NCBI GenBank assembly: GCA_001789205.1
Contig: MFYT01000002.1
Span: forward strand, 16,665 to 80,664
Reading direction: 5' to 3'
DNA: 64,000 nt
DNA from: Candidatus Raymondbacteria bacterium RIFOXYA2_FULL_49_16
Lineage (GTDB): Bacteria > Fibrobacterota > OXYB2-FULL-49-7 > XYB2-FULL-49-35
The position numbers and the translations under genes are program-made. This document shows positions 7,747 to 17,469 of the stretch, piece after piece. Under the pieces are notes generated by a model. It was not told where the DNA came from. It saw nothing but the letters and a program-made list of their open reading frames with translations, and did not search any database. The number at the start of each line of letters is the position of its first letter. Within the stretch, counting starts at the first letter, position 1.

Positions 7747-9804
7747 TCATCTCAGCAAAGTAATCGTTTTTGACAGCACTTTTTTGCCAGCTTTTACCTT
7801 AATCACATATATTCCGGAAGGGCATTTGTCCGCTTTCCAAACAATTGGTGAATACGTGCGTATATTTTGAACAATGGATGTTAAATCATCAACCAACACT
7901 CCCTTGGCATTATATATCCGTATTTCTATATTTGCATTTTTCTGCTTTTCAGTAAAGTCCAATGTAACACTCGGATTAAAAGGATTGGGGAATACGGTAA
8001 TATCTATCCCTTTCCGTGAAGTCTTTCTTGCATTTTCATCTATCTTACTAAGAGTGTTATTCACGACCAATCGATTTCCAAGCATGCTGGTAAGTTGATA
8101 CTCAGTGATCGTCGCCAAATTATCATCATCAACATAAATTTCTTTATCTTGGATCGCCGTACTATCTGACAGTGCTATATTAACAGCATTAAGCATCGTT
8201 CCCGCTACCGGCAAGAACCGCTGCGGACGCCGTATGGTTATATCAACGGTAATCGGCAGCTGCAACATAGTATCCGGAATGATGTCCACTTTCCACATAT
8301 TTGAAGAATCCATTACATTCCGCCATTTAAGACCGCGATTCATGTAGCCTGCAATATCACCATTTGCAGAATCACCATTGCCCGGATCTTCATCAGCAGA
8401 ACTGCGACTGAACGCAGGATAGCTTTTGTTTAGTGCTATGTCCTCGCCGAAACCATTACAGTATGTATAAACATAAATATCATCGGGAACTAAAGGAACC
8501 GTACCGCTATGGTTGCCATTGTTCCATGCAGCAATATAACCATGCCTGCTATTATTAAGAGAATGATAAAAGGCCGGAACATTTTCCCAAGGTATACTTC
8601 CGTCATTCCTGCCGTTTACAATGACTAAATAGGGCAAATTCCTATTCCTATTATTTTCAACAAACAATGGCCCATCCATTCTGTTTTCCAGAGAGACTTG
8701 TTCGTTCGTCAATATAGACAATGGGCCGCAATAGGCGGTCAATCGCCACGCATTATTTTCATGATAAGACGGATTCGGCACATGAACGCTTATTCCCGCA
8801 AATATTTCAGGATGTCTTAACCCGAATGAAATGCCTCCGCATCCACCCATGGAACTGCCAAAAAGGTATGTTCTGTTTGTATCCGGACTGTAATACCGTT
8901 TTGCCCAATCAAGCATCCATAATAATATTCTTTCAGTATAGTTTACCGATATTCCGCTACTCATGCTGTCTGGATTTATTATTTTATTGTTATATCCATA
9001 CCAAAAGGTGTGTATGGCGGGATTTATCTTATTATATCCATCATTTGCCTCTGTGAGTATGCGCCGAATCCATGCTTGGTCATTTGGCCTGATTTTAATA
9101 TAATCTGCATATTGAGAATTTTCTACGCCGAATTTAAATGGCAATCCTTCTCTCCACCCCATAGAACTATCTCCAAATGCAAGAAAATGTTTTAAGCCGC
9201 TACCGCCTTTCGCATGCAGAAAAAGTCGTATTGTTTTTCCAACCCCGGAACCAGGTAACGGTTTATCATTAAGGCCTTCCTGCCAAATTGGCTCAATGGG
9301 CGCCACTCTCTGTTCGACAGGCTGTGTTAGTGTGTTTTGGCCAGCTGAAATAGATGAATCTATTACGCCATTAGTATCCTTAACAACAACTGAATAATAT
9401 CTGTTTCCTTCTTCATTAAAAGTTACGGTATGAACAAACAAACCATCGGCTATAATTGGCGTTCCACCATCCTCAATGATAAAACCAATAGGATAGGGTG
9501 AATCGCTTAAATATTTATCAGGATCCTTCCACCAGTCAGTAGCGGATTTTCTGCATACGTCAGAAACACGCTTAACATCCATCGCATTCAAACTGGAAAT
9601 CTGGTTTGACGAACTGTAAATTATAAAAAGGGTTCCTGAATCAACGGCGGGCTCTTTCCAGGTTATAAAAACCTGTCCGGAGCGATAAAACGCATTTAAT
9701 TCTGATATTTGCGCAGAGTCCCCTGTTTGCACAATATACACCAGAAACAATAATAACAGGCGGCACCATCTATTACCGTAAATAGACCATTTTCCTGCTT
9801 GCAT
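7747..9804 (-). CDS. Secreted alpha/beta-hydrolase esterase with C-terminal sorting domain (paralogue 2)
   Basis: A 685-residue relative of the previous gene. A hydrophobic signal segment (about residues 14-30) is followed by a fibronectin III-like stretch, the hydrolase domain and a sorting domain with NPFNPSVTL. GSSMGG (Ser318), a likely Asp in NGRNDGS (401) and His in NNGNHSG (432) make a plausible triad. The start overlaps the end of the upstream gene by 32 bp and has a perfect AGGAGG site, so the pair is translationally coupled. A 131-bp gap follows before paralogue 1. Sequence divergence between paralogues suggests different ester specificities rather than recent duplication. Confidence 0.75.
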   Translation of the reverse strand: MQAGKWSIYGNRWCRLLLLFLVYIVQTGDSAQISELNAFYRSGQVFITWKEPAVDSGTLFIIYSSSNQISSLNAMDVKRVSDVCRKSATDWWKDPDKYLSDSPYPIGFIIEDGGTPIIADGLFVHTVTFNEEGNRYYSVVVKDTNGVIDSSISAGQNTLTQPVEQRVAPIEPIWQEGLNDKPLPGSGVGKTIRLFLHAKGGSGLKHFLAFGDSSMGWREGLPFKFGVENSQYADYIKIRPNDQAWIRRILTEANDGYNKINPAIHTFWYGYNNKIINPDSMSSGISVNYTERILLWMLDWAKRYYSPDTNRTYLFGSSMGGCGGISFGLRHPEIFAGISVHVPNPSYHENNAWRLTAYCGPLSILTNEQVSLENRMDGPLFVENNRNRNLPYLVIVNGRNDGSIPWENVPAFYHSLNNSRHGYIAAWNNGNHSGTVPLVPDDIYVYTYCNGFGEDIALNKSYPAFSRSSADEDPGNGDSANGDIAGYMNRGLKWRNVMDSSNMWKVDIIPDTMLQLPITVDITIRRPQRFLPVAGTMLNAVNIALSDSTAIQDKEIYVDDDNLATITEYQLTSMLGNRLVVNNTLSKIDENARKTSRKGIDITVFPNPFNPSVTLDFTEKQKNANIEIRIYNAKGVLVDDLTSIVQNIRTYSPIVWKADKCPSGIYVIKVKAGKKVLSKTITLLR

Positions 9805-12436
9805 TTGCGCCTCCTATACATAGTTTATAAAAATAGATCCCGGAACTGACTACCATATCTTTGGAATCGCAGCCATTCCACCTAACAGTATTCACCCTTT
9901 TTAGCTTTTGAATATTGAACTTCATTATCAATTTTCCTTGAAGGTTATAAATAGACAAATACGCTGTTTGATCGCTTCCTAATCGCGTATTCATGTCAAA
10001 TGAAATTACCGTATTAGGATTAAACGGATTTGGAATGTTTTGATTTAACGTGAAAGATGCCGCGGAATGAGTATTGTTCTCCCTATCAGCCAATACCGTA
10101 TCATAATCAATTGCTTCTGGAAGAGGATTTGTGCGATAATCATCTTTATGCTTAAGATAAAAATAATAGGGCTGCAACCACGCGTTACCCATACCCCAAT
10201 GAGATACTTCCTCATTCTGACGTACAATACGAACCATTTCCGTATCACCGGTCGCGTAATAATATCCCATAAGCGCGCCCATAACACGGTAATTGGAAGC
10301 CGAGGATTCCGCATCTCCACTATCGACGCACATTGTTGGCGTACCAGGGTCGTCATAGGGAATTAATCCTCCATCACCGATAATGCACCGGAACCAGTCC
10401 TTGTGGGCATTAATAATGTCCATTTCCCTATCATTTTGAAAATCCTTCCAATTGCGCACAACACTTGCGCCCCAAATACCTTGGAAAAATGGAGACCCAG
10501 CAGGCCATCTTCCTTCTGTTGTTTGAAATTCACGGAATATGCTGTCCAGGTACATCAAACGCTCCAAATGATATGCATCTCTGCTTAATGAATAAGCGTC
10601 ATGTATATTTCGCATGGCGGCGCCAATATTCCTTCCATCACCTCCATAATCTCCTCTTCCGATAGTCTGACCGACCATATCCATGCCACGCCATTCAACC
10701 ATAGCCAAGGCGTTATCATAAGCCCGACGATCGCCTGTCAAACAATACATATCCATGGAATTCTGAATATCATTGTGCCCGGTAGTCGGACAACCCCATA
10801 TATGGTTATCCGGAAGATCCCCGCTATGCACAGGGTCTCTGCGAGGTCTCCATGTCTTGTAATAATCATAAAAACCTACAGGCATTTCATTTCCCGCATA
10901 ACGGCTGAAAAAGTAATCAAAATATCTATAACCGTCTATATGAAAAGATGAAAGATCATTCTGCAGGTTTGTAGCGGCCTCCGCAAACCTAAATTGTCTT
11001 GGATCCAAAGTCTGCAGAAAGTGGAGCCACTCGTCCTGTGGTATTTCTCCCTGTTGATCATTAAATAAATAGTCACTTAAGCCAAAACGGTCCCATCCAT
11101 CCTCATATCTCGAATGCACCCATTTCAAGGATGGGTTAATAATTGGCAAGGTGGTATCATGCGCTGTTGTTAAGGTATCGTAGACCATATCATCCAGATA
11201 AGCCCGTGTTATGCTGTACCAGGAACGGGGACAAGTCGGAAACAATTTGTGGTTGAAAGACGCAACTTTATTAAATGCTTTTGATTCTTCCGCCGATCCA
11301 GTGTGGAAATAGTAGATGACTGAGTGAGTCTTATGCTCCCTATCACCTAAAAAGTATTTGTCTCCAGCTTCATGCGGCCATAATCCCACTTCCATCACCC
11401 CACCATCCATTATTCTTATTGCTTTCGGGAAATTACTTGCCAGATCGTATACTCCTACGGAAAGGCCCCATTGGCTGTCTGAAATATCCGACCAGCCAAG
11501 ACTTCTGGACCCGCTTTGTATTGTACTGATACCGGAATAGATGTTAAAGCTATTTGAGTCGTTCTGAAAAAGATAAGCGCTATCTCCGTCGTTCAATATC
11601 CCTTTTACGGAATCGTTACCAAAAAAAGAGTAACTTTTTGTACCGCTTAAATTTAATGAAGTGACCAAACTGAAATCAGAGGTCCCAAGGGGCCCTCGCG
11701 CAATAATTTCAGGAGAATTCTTTAAGGTATAATCCACACGAACCTCGCTCTTTCCAGCCCATGCGTACATACGGCAAAGATATCCGTAATAACGGTTATC
11801 ATTTAACCCGTTCGAATGATGTCCTTCCAGGCAAATTACCGCACGAAATGGACCAGATTCTTCTATTTTTACCGACATTCCCGTATCTTTAGCGGAATAA
11901 AATACCTCAGAAGTATATAGCGCATGTAATACGGCCCCATCAAAAGGATTGGAACGCACAAGCGTGTCATTAACCTCCCCATTTTTGTCACCATCTAAAA
12001 GCACAAGATCAAACAGATTAAATCCACCGTTCTTTTTTATCCTGAATATTAAAACGCCTGTGGATACTGAGATATATTCCGATGTCTCACTTACCTCAAG
12101 ACTTGTCATCGGAATTGTCCCAGGACTATTGTCTTCCAATATATACACAGTCTCACCATGGGCCGGCACAGATGCATTAAACTGCGCTAACATCCACCGT
12201 ATAGAGCTATCAGGCCAAAACATCAGCGGATTAAAACAATAATTGTCCGCACCATCTATCTGGAAGTAACGCGTGTTCTTATATGCTCCTTTTGGAAGCG
12301 GTACACCAGTTGCCACAGGCTCTTGGATTCTCGGAACACCATGATATTCGTATACCCTTAAGGGGATATATAGACATTGTACAGTTATTGCGGTAATAAG
12401 GGAAATGCATGCTGCATATATCGTTGACCGTCTCAT
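9773..12436 (-). CDS. Secreted YetA/rhamnogalacturonan-exolyase-like protein with sorting domain
   Basis: An 887-residue exported protein with an N-terminal signal, an N-terminal beta-barrel-like region with the segments GVPLPKGAY and FWPDSSIRWMLAQFN, a long helix-rich middle (about residues 400-800, with repeated Trp/Tyr/Gly patterns as in alpha/alpha toroids) and a sorting domain with IPNPFNPNTVI. This order resembles the PcRGLX/YetA group (PL26-type rhamnogalacturonan exolyases). I cannot confirm catalytic residues, so the call is by architecture. It lies between esterases and a carbohydrate-binding-like protein, which fits pectin breakdown. An AAGGAAT site precedes the ATG. Confidence 0.55.
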   Translation of the reverse strand: MRRSTIYAACISLITAITVQCLYIPLRVYEYHGVPRIQEPVATGVPLPKGAYKNTRYFQIDGADNYCFNPLMFWPDSSIRWMLAQFNASVPAHGETVYILEDNSPGTIPMTSLEVSETSEYISVSTGVLIFRIKKNGGFNLFDLVLLDGDKNGEVNDTLVRSNPFDGAVLHALYTSEVFYSAKDTGMSVKIEESGPFRAVICLEGHHSNGLNDNRYYGYLCRMYAWAGKSEVRVDYTLKNSPEIIARGPLGTSDFSLVTSLNLSGTKSYSFFGNDSVKGILNDGDSAYLFQNDSNSFNIYSGISTIQSGSRSLGWSDISDSQWGLSVGVYDLASNFPKAIRIMDGGVMEVGLWPHEAGDKYFLGDREHKTHSVIYYFHTGSAEESKAFNKVASFNHKLFPTCPRSWYSITRAYLDDMVYDTLTTAHDTTLPIINPSLKWVHSRYEDGWDRFGLSDYLFNDQQGEIPQDEWLHFLQTLDPRQFRFAEAATNLQNDLSSFHIDGYRYFDYFFSRYAGNEMPVGFYDYYKTWRPRRDPVHSGDLPDNHIWGCPTTGHNDIQNSMDMYCLTGDRRAYDNALAMVEWRGMDMVGQTIGRGDYGGDGRNIGAAMRNIHDAYSLSRDAYHLERLMYLDSIFREFQTTEGRWPAGSPFFQGIWGASVVRNWKDFQNDREMDIINAHKDWFRCIIGDGGLIPYDDPGTPTMCVDSGDAESSASNYRVMGALMGYYYATGDTEMVRIVRQNEEVSHWGMGNAWLQPYYFYLKHKDDYRTNPLPEAIDYDTVLADRENNTHSAASFTLNQNIPNPFNPNTVISFDMNTRLGSDQTAYLSIYNLQGKLIMKFNIQKLKRVNTVRWNGCDSKDMVVSSGIYFYKLCIGGANASRKMVYLR

Positions 12437-12481
12437 ATTTTATTCCTTGATAGAGGTATCATACGCAAAAAATGTTCTTAA

Positions 12482-13474
12482 CTATTTAACTACAGAGAGC
12501 TTTTTCATATAGTTTGCTTCGTTAATCGAAGCCTTAAGCATGTATATACCCGAATGAACGCTGATATTTCGGCTGTCTTTGCCATCCCAGGTAATGGCAT
12601 ATGTTCCGGGCTGCTGCTGCGCGTTGACCAGCGAACGTACCAGTTTTCCTTCTGTACTGTACACGTTCATGACAACGCGTGCATGAGCAGGGAGGTTGTA
12701 CCGCAGTATAGTGTTACAGTTGAACGGATTTGGAAAAGCGGATATGGCGGACAATGTTTTAGTGTCGGTTTTGTCTTCAACTGCCGTGGGATCGTAAAAT
12801 ACCCACAGTTCGGTCCAGCCACGGGGGTTGGCGCCTTTATAAAAAAACCACTGGCTCCATCCGTTCGCAGTGGCGTCCCAGCCCCAAACGCATATTCCAT
12901 GCGCATTGCCTTCAAGCAAATCCTTTGCCGTATTTTTATCGATATCAATGATCATATATGGATACTGGTAATTCGTAGAATCGGAAACAATCGGTTTTTT
13001 GCCAAAGTTAACCACTGTTCCAAGGCTGGCAAACCCATTTTTCCATTTCACAGAAGGACTGCGCGCATACAGAAAGCTCGGTTCACCCTCTGGAGGCGCA
13101 ACAGTATAGTTTTGCTGGGTTCCCTGTATCCAGGATAAATCCGAACGGATGATGTTATAATACATGCCCGCAGTACCGCGATAGCTGTTCTCCGGCTTCA
13201 TTACAAGCTGCACACCCACAATTTGTGCAAACGGCGGTACTGTTGAAACATCAAAATCCACAGTGAAATAGTTTTGATTATTGGTCTTGAAAAAACCGAA
13301 TTCCGGGTTACTGTAGTTGCCCACCTGTTCTGCTCCAGATGAGCTGAAAGACCCGTCGATCGTACGGATAAGCGTGACCTTCTGATATCCTCTATAGTTG
13401 ATAGGACCAGCAAAAAGGCCTTGAGAAAAAAAGTAAAGAGCACAAAATCCGAGGATTTTTATTAAATTTGACAT
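12482..13474 (-). CDS. Secreted CBM96/DNRLRE-like protein with sorting domain
   Basis: A 330-residue protein: signal peptide, one beta-sandwich domain of about 200 residues and a C-terminal sorting domain (AFPNPFNCNTILRY, WDGKDS, SGIYML). The segment reading FTVDFDVSTVPPFAQIVGVQLVM, followed by DIDKNTAKDLLEG and GICVWGWD, follows the pattern of DNRLRE/CBM96-type modules, which bind polysaccharide or act as adhesins. There is no catalytic motif. The start has a GGAGG site at close spacing. The gene follows a strong hairpin after paralogue 3. Probable role: surface binding of the polymer attacked by its neighbours (inference). Confidence 0.55.
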   Translation of the reverse strand: MSNLIKILGFCALYFFSQGLFAGPINYRGYQKVTLIRTIDGSFSSSGAEQVGNYSNPEFGFFKTNNQNYFTVDFDVSTVPPFAQIVGVQLVMKPENSYRGTAGMYYNIIRSDLSWIQGTQQNYTVAPPEGEPSFLYARSPSVKWKNGFASLGTVVNFGKKPIVSDSTNYQYPYMIIDIDKNTAKDLLEGNAHGICVWGWDATANGWSQWFFYKGANPRGWTELWVFYDPTAVEDKTDTKTLSAISAFPNPFNCNTILRYNLPAHARVVMNVYSTEGKLVRSLVNAQQQPGTYAITWDGKDSRNISVHSGIYMLKASINEANYMKKLSVVK

Positions 13475-13490
13475 AAGCCTCCAAAAAGGT

Positions 13491-13523
13491 GGCGCGCAAG
13501 GAAAAAAGTCTTCCTTGCGCGCC
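13491..13523 (-). terminator. Strong intergenic hairpin, possible attenuator
   Basis: GGCGCGCAAGGA and its exact complement form a 12-bp stem with a 9-base loop in the 59-bp gap between two minus-strand genes. On that strand the stem is followed by ACCTTTTTGG, a short U-run, and then the ribosome binding site of the next gene. It could terminate part of the transcripts or protect the 3' end of the upstream message. Confidence 0.6.
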
Positions 13524-13533
13524 GGGGGGGGTG

Positions 13534-15717
13534 CTATTTCATGAATATAATTCTTTTTAATAGTTTCTGATCACCTGCACTTATTTTAACTACATATAGG
13601 CCTGAGGGATATAGGGTAGCATCCCAGGCATATCGCAAAGGAACCGCGGACTGAATACGCAGAGGCAATGAATGATGCACGAGGACGCCTTTAGCGTTAA
13701 ATATTCTCACAATAACATTCAGGCTTTGCGTTGTTGGCCCATGATTTACTATAGAGATTATCGTTGCCGGATTAAATGGGTTTGGATAGCATTTCATCGA
13801 TAGATTACCGGCAATACTCTCCCTGTTACAGGACACTCCAGATACAAAATTAAGGGGAACGACAATCAATCTGCTCCCTCCGCTGTTTTTATCACCAGCT
13901 TTTACCTCAAAACCCTTGAACGTCAATAACCCAAGGCTGTCCGCAGTCAGAGTGTCCACTTGGAATACAGTGTTTAAATCATTAACCGCGGTATTCCTGG
14001 CAATATATTCTTCCCCTGGTGTTACCACAAATTTCTGGAGTCTTCGGGGAGTAATATCCGCAATATTATCGCCATTCCTGGAGACCAAAACAATTTCGTA
14101 TCTGTTGACGCTGTCGATCTGGTCTTGATAGCCTCCAACACGGTAATAAGGGGTGCTCCAGTTGAACTGAGTATTAAAGGAATAATAGATCGAGTCTGGT
14201 GAATCGGGAACCGGAAGGCCGGGATTTCCCGAGACATTTGAAAACGCGACAAATGAATTATTCTTTCTTATTGTTGTGGTCTGGTCATCATTTCCATTTG
14301 GAATCGCAAATAATACACCTGAGCAATAGTGTCCGGAAGCTCCGTCGCATCCTCCGCTCCAGCCACGCCTGGTTGAATCCAGGTTTGTATAATAGTTCCG
14401 GCCCTGCTGCGGCCAGTTAACACTTCCGTCTGTACCGCCATGACATATGAATATCCACGGCATTTCAACGCGTTCCATTTTAAAGAGCATGTTTTCCTGG
14501 TTTAAAAAGGTATGCAGAGTCATTCCTCCGAAAGATTCATTCAGCCATTCACTCCTCCAGCCGGTAAATTTTACCTGCATGGTATCATTGGTATGGGAAC
14601 CCCATCGCGTTTCGCACTGACGAAGCCAAGACCAATCAGTTTCCAGATAATTTGTAACAGCGGTTTTGGCTATTCCATAGGCAAAAAAATCAGGATAATG
14701 GTGCATAAACTGCAATGTGCCACTTCCACCCATTGAAGCCCCTGTTGTGAAAATCCGGTTAGTATCAATACGTGTAGAATAATACGGTTCCCGCAGTATC
14801 ATCCATTTTAAGAAATTCATATACCGGGCTTCGGTAAAATTTACTACTGGACCATCTTCCCTGATCGCACCTGAATTGCAGCAGGTTGGCACTATAACAC
14901 TGGTATCATACACCGCTGTCTGACTATAACCAAACCACCAATTTCCGGTTTCGTGCGTCTTGCACTCGATTCCTTGGCTGTTCCAACTATATGAATTACC
15001 TAGTGATGAAAGCGTTCCAGGCATGCCTGCAAGGCCCAGGCAGAGGGAAAGCTTTTCGGACGTTGTATTATATTTTGTGCCCACGCCAACCCAATACGGC
15101 CATGCGTATTCTCCTGTGTATGTAGGGTTAAAGGAATCAACGTCTGTATACTGAAGATATATTCTCGCCTCTTTTATCCCAGACTGCCATAGCAACACAG
15201 GTGTTGGCTCTTCCACTGTTTCTTCAATCGCTCCAGTAATATTACCGTTATTTAGTGATTTATCTTCAACCCCTCCAACAACGGCTGTAATGGCATAATA
15301 ATAAGTGCCGACTGTGTGCGTTGTCAAAACTACCATCCCCGTACCATCGGCAACTTCAACAGCATTGCCAGAAGCAGTGTCGCTTAAAGGAATAATGACA
15401 TGTTTTCGTATTGAGCAGGGAGGCGTAAGGGCCATGAAACCGTTTGATTCCGGTCTATAGTCAACCAGAGAGTTAAGATGTTTGTTGTTGGCCGAACCTT
15501 GCGGGACTTCATATCGCTTGTTTAACGCGGTTAAATCCCCGGCAGAAAAGGCTGAAAGAGATCGATAAACAATATATTTTTCCGCAGATACAACCTCGTT
15601 CCAGGTAATAAAAACCTGACCCGAACGGAAAAATGCGTTTGTGTTTGTAGGCGTTTCGGCATAGCCACTTAGCATGGTAATGACAAGAATCAGAAGCAGA
15701 AGGATTGTTTGTTTCAT
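13534..15717 (-). CDS. Secreted alpha/beta-hydrolase esterase with C-terminal sorting domain (paralogue 3)
   Basis: About 727 residues when started at ATG 15717, which directly begins a good signal peptide (MKQTILLLLILV); a longer version from 15771 has no function for its extra 18 residues. A fibronectin III-like stretch (ending VFITWNEV) is followed by the hydrolase with GASMGG (Ser about 328), a likely Asp in HGGTDGS (about 430) and His in GASGHYC (about 463), then a sorting domain with YPNPFNPATI. It is the first gene of what may be one long operon running down to the sulfatase. The tandem AraC-type element, copy 2, lies about 190 bp upstream. Confidence 0.75.
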   Translation of the reverse strand: MKQTILLLLILVITMLSGYAETPTNTNAFFRSGQVFITWNEVVSAEKYIVYRSLSAFSAGDLTALNKRYEVPQGSANNKHLNSLVDYRPESNGFMALTPPCSIRKHVIIPLSDTASGNAVEVADGTGMVVLTTHTVGTYYYAITAVVGGVEDKSLNNGNITGAIEETVEEPTPVLLWQSGIKEARIYLQYTDVDSFNPTYTGEYAWPYWVGVGTKYNTTSEKLSLCLGLAGMPGTLSSLGNSYSWNSQGIECKTHETGNWWFGYSQTAVYDTSVIVPTCCNSGAIREDGPVVNFTEARYMNFLKWMILREPYYSTRIDTNRIFTTGASMGGSGTLQFMHHYPDFFAYGIAKTAVTNYLETDWSWLRQCETRWGSHTNDTMQVKFTGWRSEWLNESFGGMTLHTFLNQENMLFKMERVEMPWIFICHGGTDGSVNWPQQGRNYYTNLDSTRRGWSGGCDGASGHYCSGVLFAIPNGNDDQTTTIRKNNSFVAFSNVSGNPGLPVPDSPDSIYYSFNTQFNWSTPYYRVGGYQDQIDSVNRYEIVLVSRNGDNIADITPRRLQKFVVTPGEEYIARNTAVNDLNTVFQVDTLTADSLGLLTFKGFEVKAGDKNSGGSRLIVVPLNFVSGVSCNRESIAGNLSMKCYPNPFNPATIISIVNHGPTTQSLNVIVRIFNAKGVLVHHSLPLRIQSAVPLRYAWDATLYPSGLYVVKISAGDQKLLKRIIFMK

Positions 15718-15902
15718 ATGCGTTATATTCCTTTCATTGAATACTGATAATGTATCACTTTCTTTTGGCAAATACTTCCATTAATTTCAGGAAAGAATAA
15801 CAAAATCTTTGGGGTTGGCAACACCATGGGGGTCTGGAATTATTAAAAATGGAGGGAAAACCACAAAAACAGGCACGAATGGATGTTTATCCTGTATTAA
15901 AT

Positions 15903-15938
15903 GAATGAAAAAGCGGTTTTTTTAATGGAAAAACGGTA
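15903..15938 (-). promoter_or_regulatory. AraC-type tandem site, copy 2
   Basis: TGAATGAAAAAGCGG is followed by ACGGT with GCGGT (15913) and ACGGT (15933) exactly 20 bp apart, as in the copies near 1.2 and 18.9 kb. It is upstream of the esterase starting at 15717. The promoter part is less conserved than in the other copies; a possible TTTGTG (15862-15867) with a 17-bp spacer and AATAAT is weak. Confidence 0.6.
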
Positions 15939-15971
15939 AATATGGGAATTCAGACTATCAGGACTCTTATA

Positions 15972-17456
15972 TTACCGAATCATAAGAAACTTTTTGCAAA
16001 CAGATCTGCCTGCTACATTCAGCTTACAGATATATACTCCTGAGGAGCCCCTCGTATGACTTAGTTTAAAAGCGGATTCATTAGTTCCGAGTTTTCCGGG
16101 AAGGTTGCCCGATACCTGTTTAACTAAAGAGCCTTTGATATCGTAGAGTGAGAGGTCTACTTGAGAACTTGCAGGTAAAATATATCTGATGTTGACCGTT
16201 GACCCATCTACATGGAGGAAGGATATCTCAAATTTTCCGTTCCCATTACTTGACGTCTCTTTTTCAATTGCATTTGGATCAATCCAATCAGCCAGGTGTT
16301 GCCTGAAATTCTTCTGTGTCTTCCCATAAAAGTAATAACCAGTCTCCTCGTCATCCTGTACAACATTCGGGGAAGCGAGAAGCCTGACATATGAATCCGG
16401 ATAGGTCGGCCCTGCTGAATAACTCCAGCTTGAAACATTATTTGGGTTCTGCTTTATCATAACATGGCCACCGTAAATCACATACTCTTCCAAAGCGTTA
16501 TAGAACGCCTCAGTATTATCAAATTTGAATCCCTCGTTGATAAAAACAACCGGGTAGTTATAAAAATTAGGGATATAGTCGCCAGTAATAGATTCCCATG
16601 TATATCCCTCTTCGGCCATAGCACCGTAGAGTCTGTAATCAAAGACACTCACAGTATTTCTGGAAATATAAAGTACGTCCTTCTGGTTCTTATCATAGTA
16701 GGGGGTTGTTTGCCGCTGCATCTCGCTATAAACCACAGCAAGAAGGAGAATCTGTTGCGCAAAATATTGGTAGTTGTGCTCATTATTGTCAGTGCAGCTT
16801 ACATACCATGGGGCTATATTTAAGATAATCTCAGAAAAAATATTGGGTATCGCATCGTCCAGCCCCCATCGTACATGAGCCGTATCCAAATAGCTTTTAT
16901 AGCCGGTCATTATTTCTTGCTCCGTAAGAAGCCCGTCCCCATATTTGGTATCTATTCCTCCATACTCCCCCGCCTTTTCAGGAAATTGAAATTCAAGGAA
17001 GTGGGTCATCGCAGCGCATTTGAGCGCAATCTTATATGTATCAATAGGCTCTTCGCTAAGATCTTTTTGAATGTCTCGGATATACCAATCCCATTGATAC
17101 GATTGATGATCGCCAATATATCCAATCTCACCATGTGAAGCGGAGATCAGGTATCCGAAATCAGGCGCATTCTCAAAATTTAATACTGAAACAACATCAA
17201 GGTTCCCGTCTGATAGCAGCGGTGTGCCAGCATCTTCAATTAAATGACCATAATAATCACAGCTGTGGCCAACATGATTCACATCAGAAGGGAGATCATT
17301 GCCGAAGTAACTTAGCCTGGTTTTCAGGAGTTCCTTCAGCGGCCCTTCATTCATAAGTTCAACGCCCCATCCTGGCATAAGGTCATGAAATTCAAACCAG
17401 CAGAAACCAGGTACGCTTAATAGAATAGAAATGATTAGTGTAATTCTTAACGACAT
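15972..17456 (-). CDS. Secreted protein of unknown family, possible clan CD cysteine peptidase, with sorting domain
   Basis: A 494-residue exported protein. After the signal peptide, a hydrophobic strand ends in YLISASHGE (His108) and, 39 residues on, another strand ends in YKIALKC (Cys147). A strand closing with His-Gly, then a strand closing with Cys about 35-50 residues later, is the arrangement of clan CD peptidases (caspase, legumain, gingipain); this is a pattern match only. A sorting domain follows from about residue 415 with a less typical core and SSGVYICKL near the end. It is 13 bp downstream of the SGNH esterase with a GGGGG site, so co-transcribed. No family was recognised with certainty. 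Confidence 0.45.
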   Translation of the reverse strand: MSLRITLIISILLSVPGFCWFEFHDLMPGWGVELMNEGPLKELLKTRLSYFGNDLPSDVNHVGHSCDYYGHLIEDAGTPLLSDGNLDVVSVLNFENAPDFGYLISASHGEIGYIGDHQSYQWDWYIRDIQKDLSEEPIDTYKIALKCAAMTHFLEFQFPEKAGEYGGIDTKYGDGLLTEQEIMTGYKSYLDTAHVRWGLDDAIPNIFSEIILNIAPWYVSCTDNNEHNYQYFAQQILLLAVVYSEMQRQTTPYYDKNQKDVLYISRNTVSVFDYRLYGAMAEEGYTWESITGDYIPNFYNYPVVFINEGFKFDNTEAFYNALEEYVIYGGHVMIKQNPNNVSSWSYSAGPTYPDSYVRLLASPNVVQDDEETGYYFYGKTQKNFRQHLADWIDPNAIEKETSSNGNGKFEISFLHVDGSTVNIRYILPASSQVDLSLYDIKGSLVKQVSGNLPGKLGTNESAFKLSHTRGSSGVYICKLNVAGRSVCKKFLMIR

Positions 17457-17469
17457 TTCTGCCCCCTAA

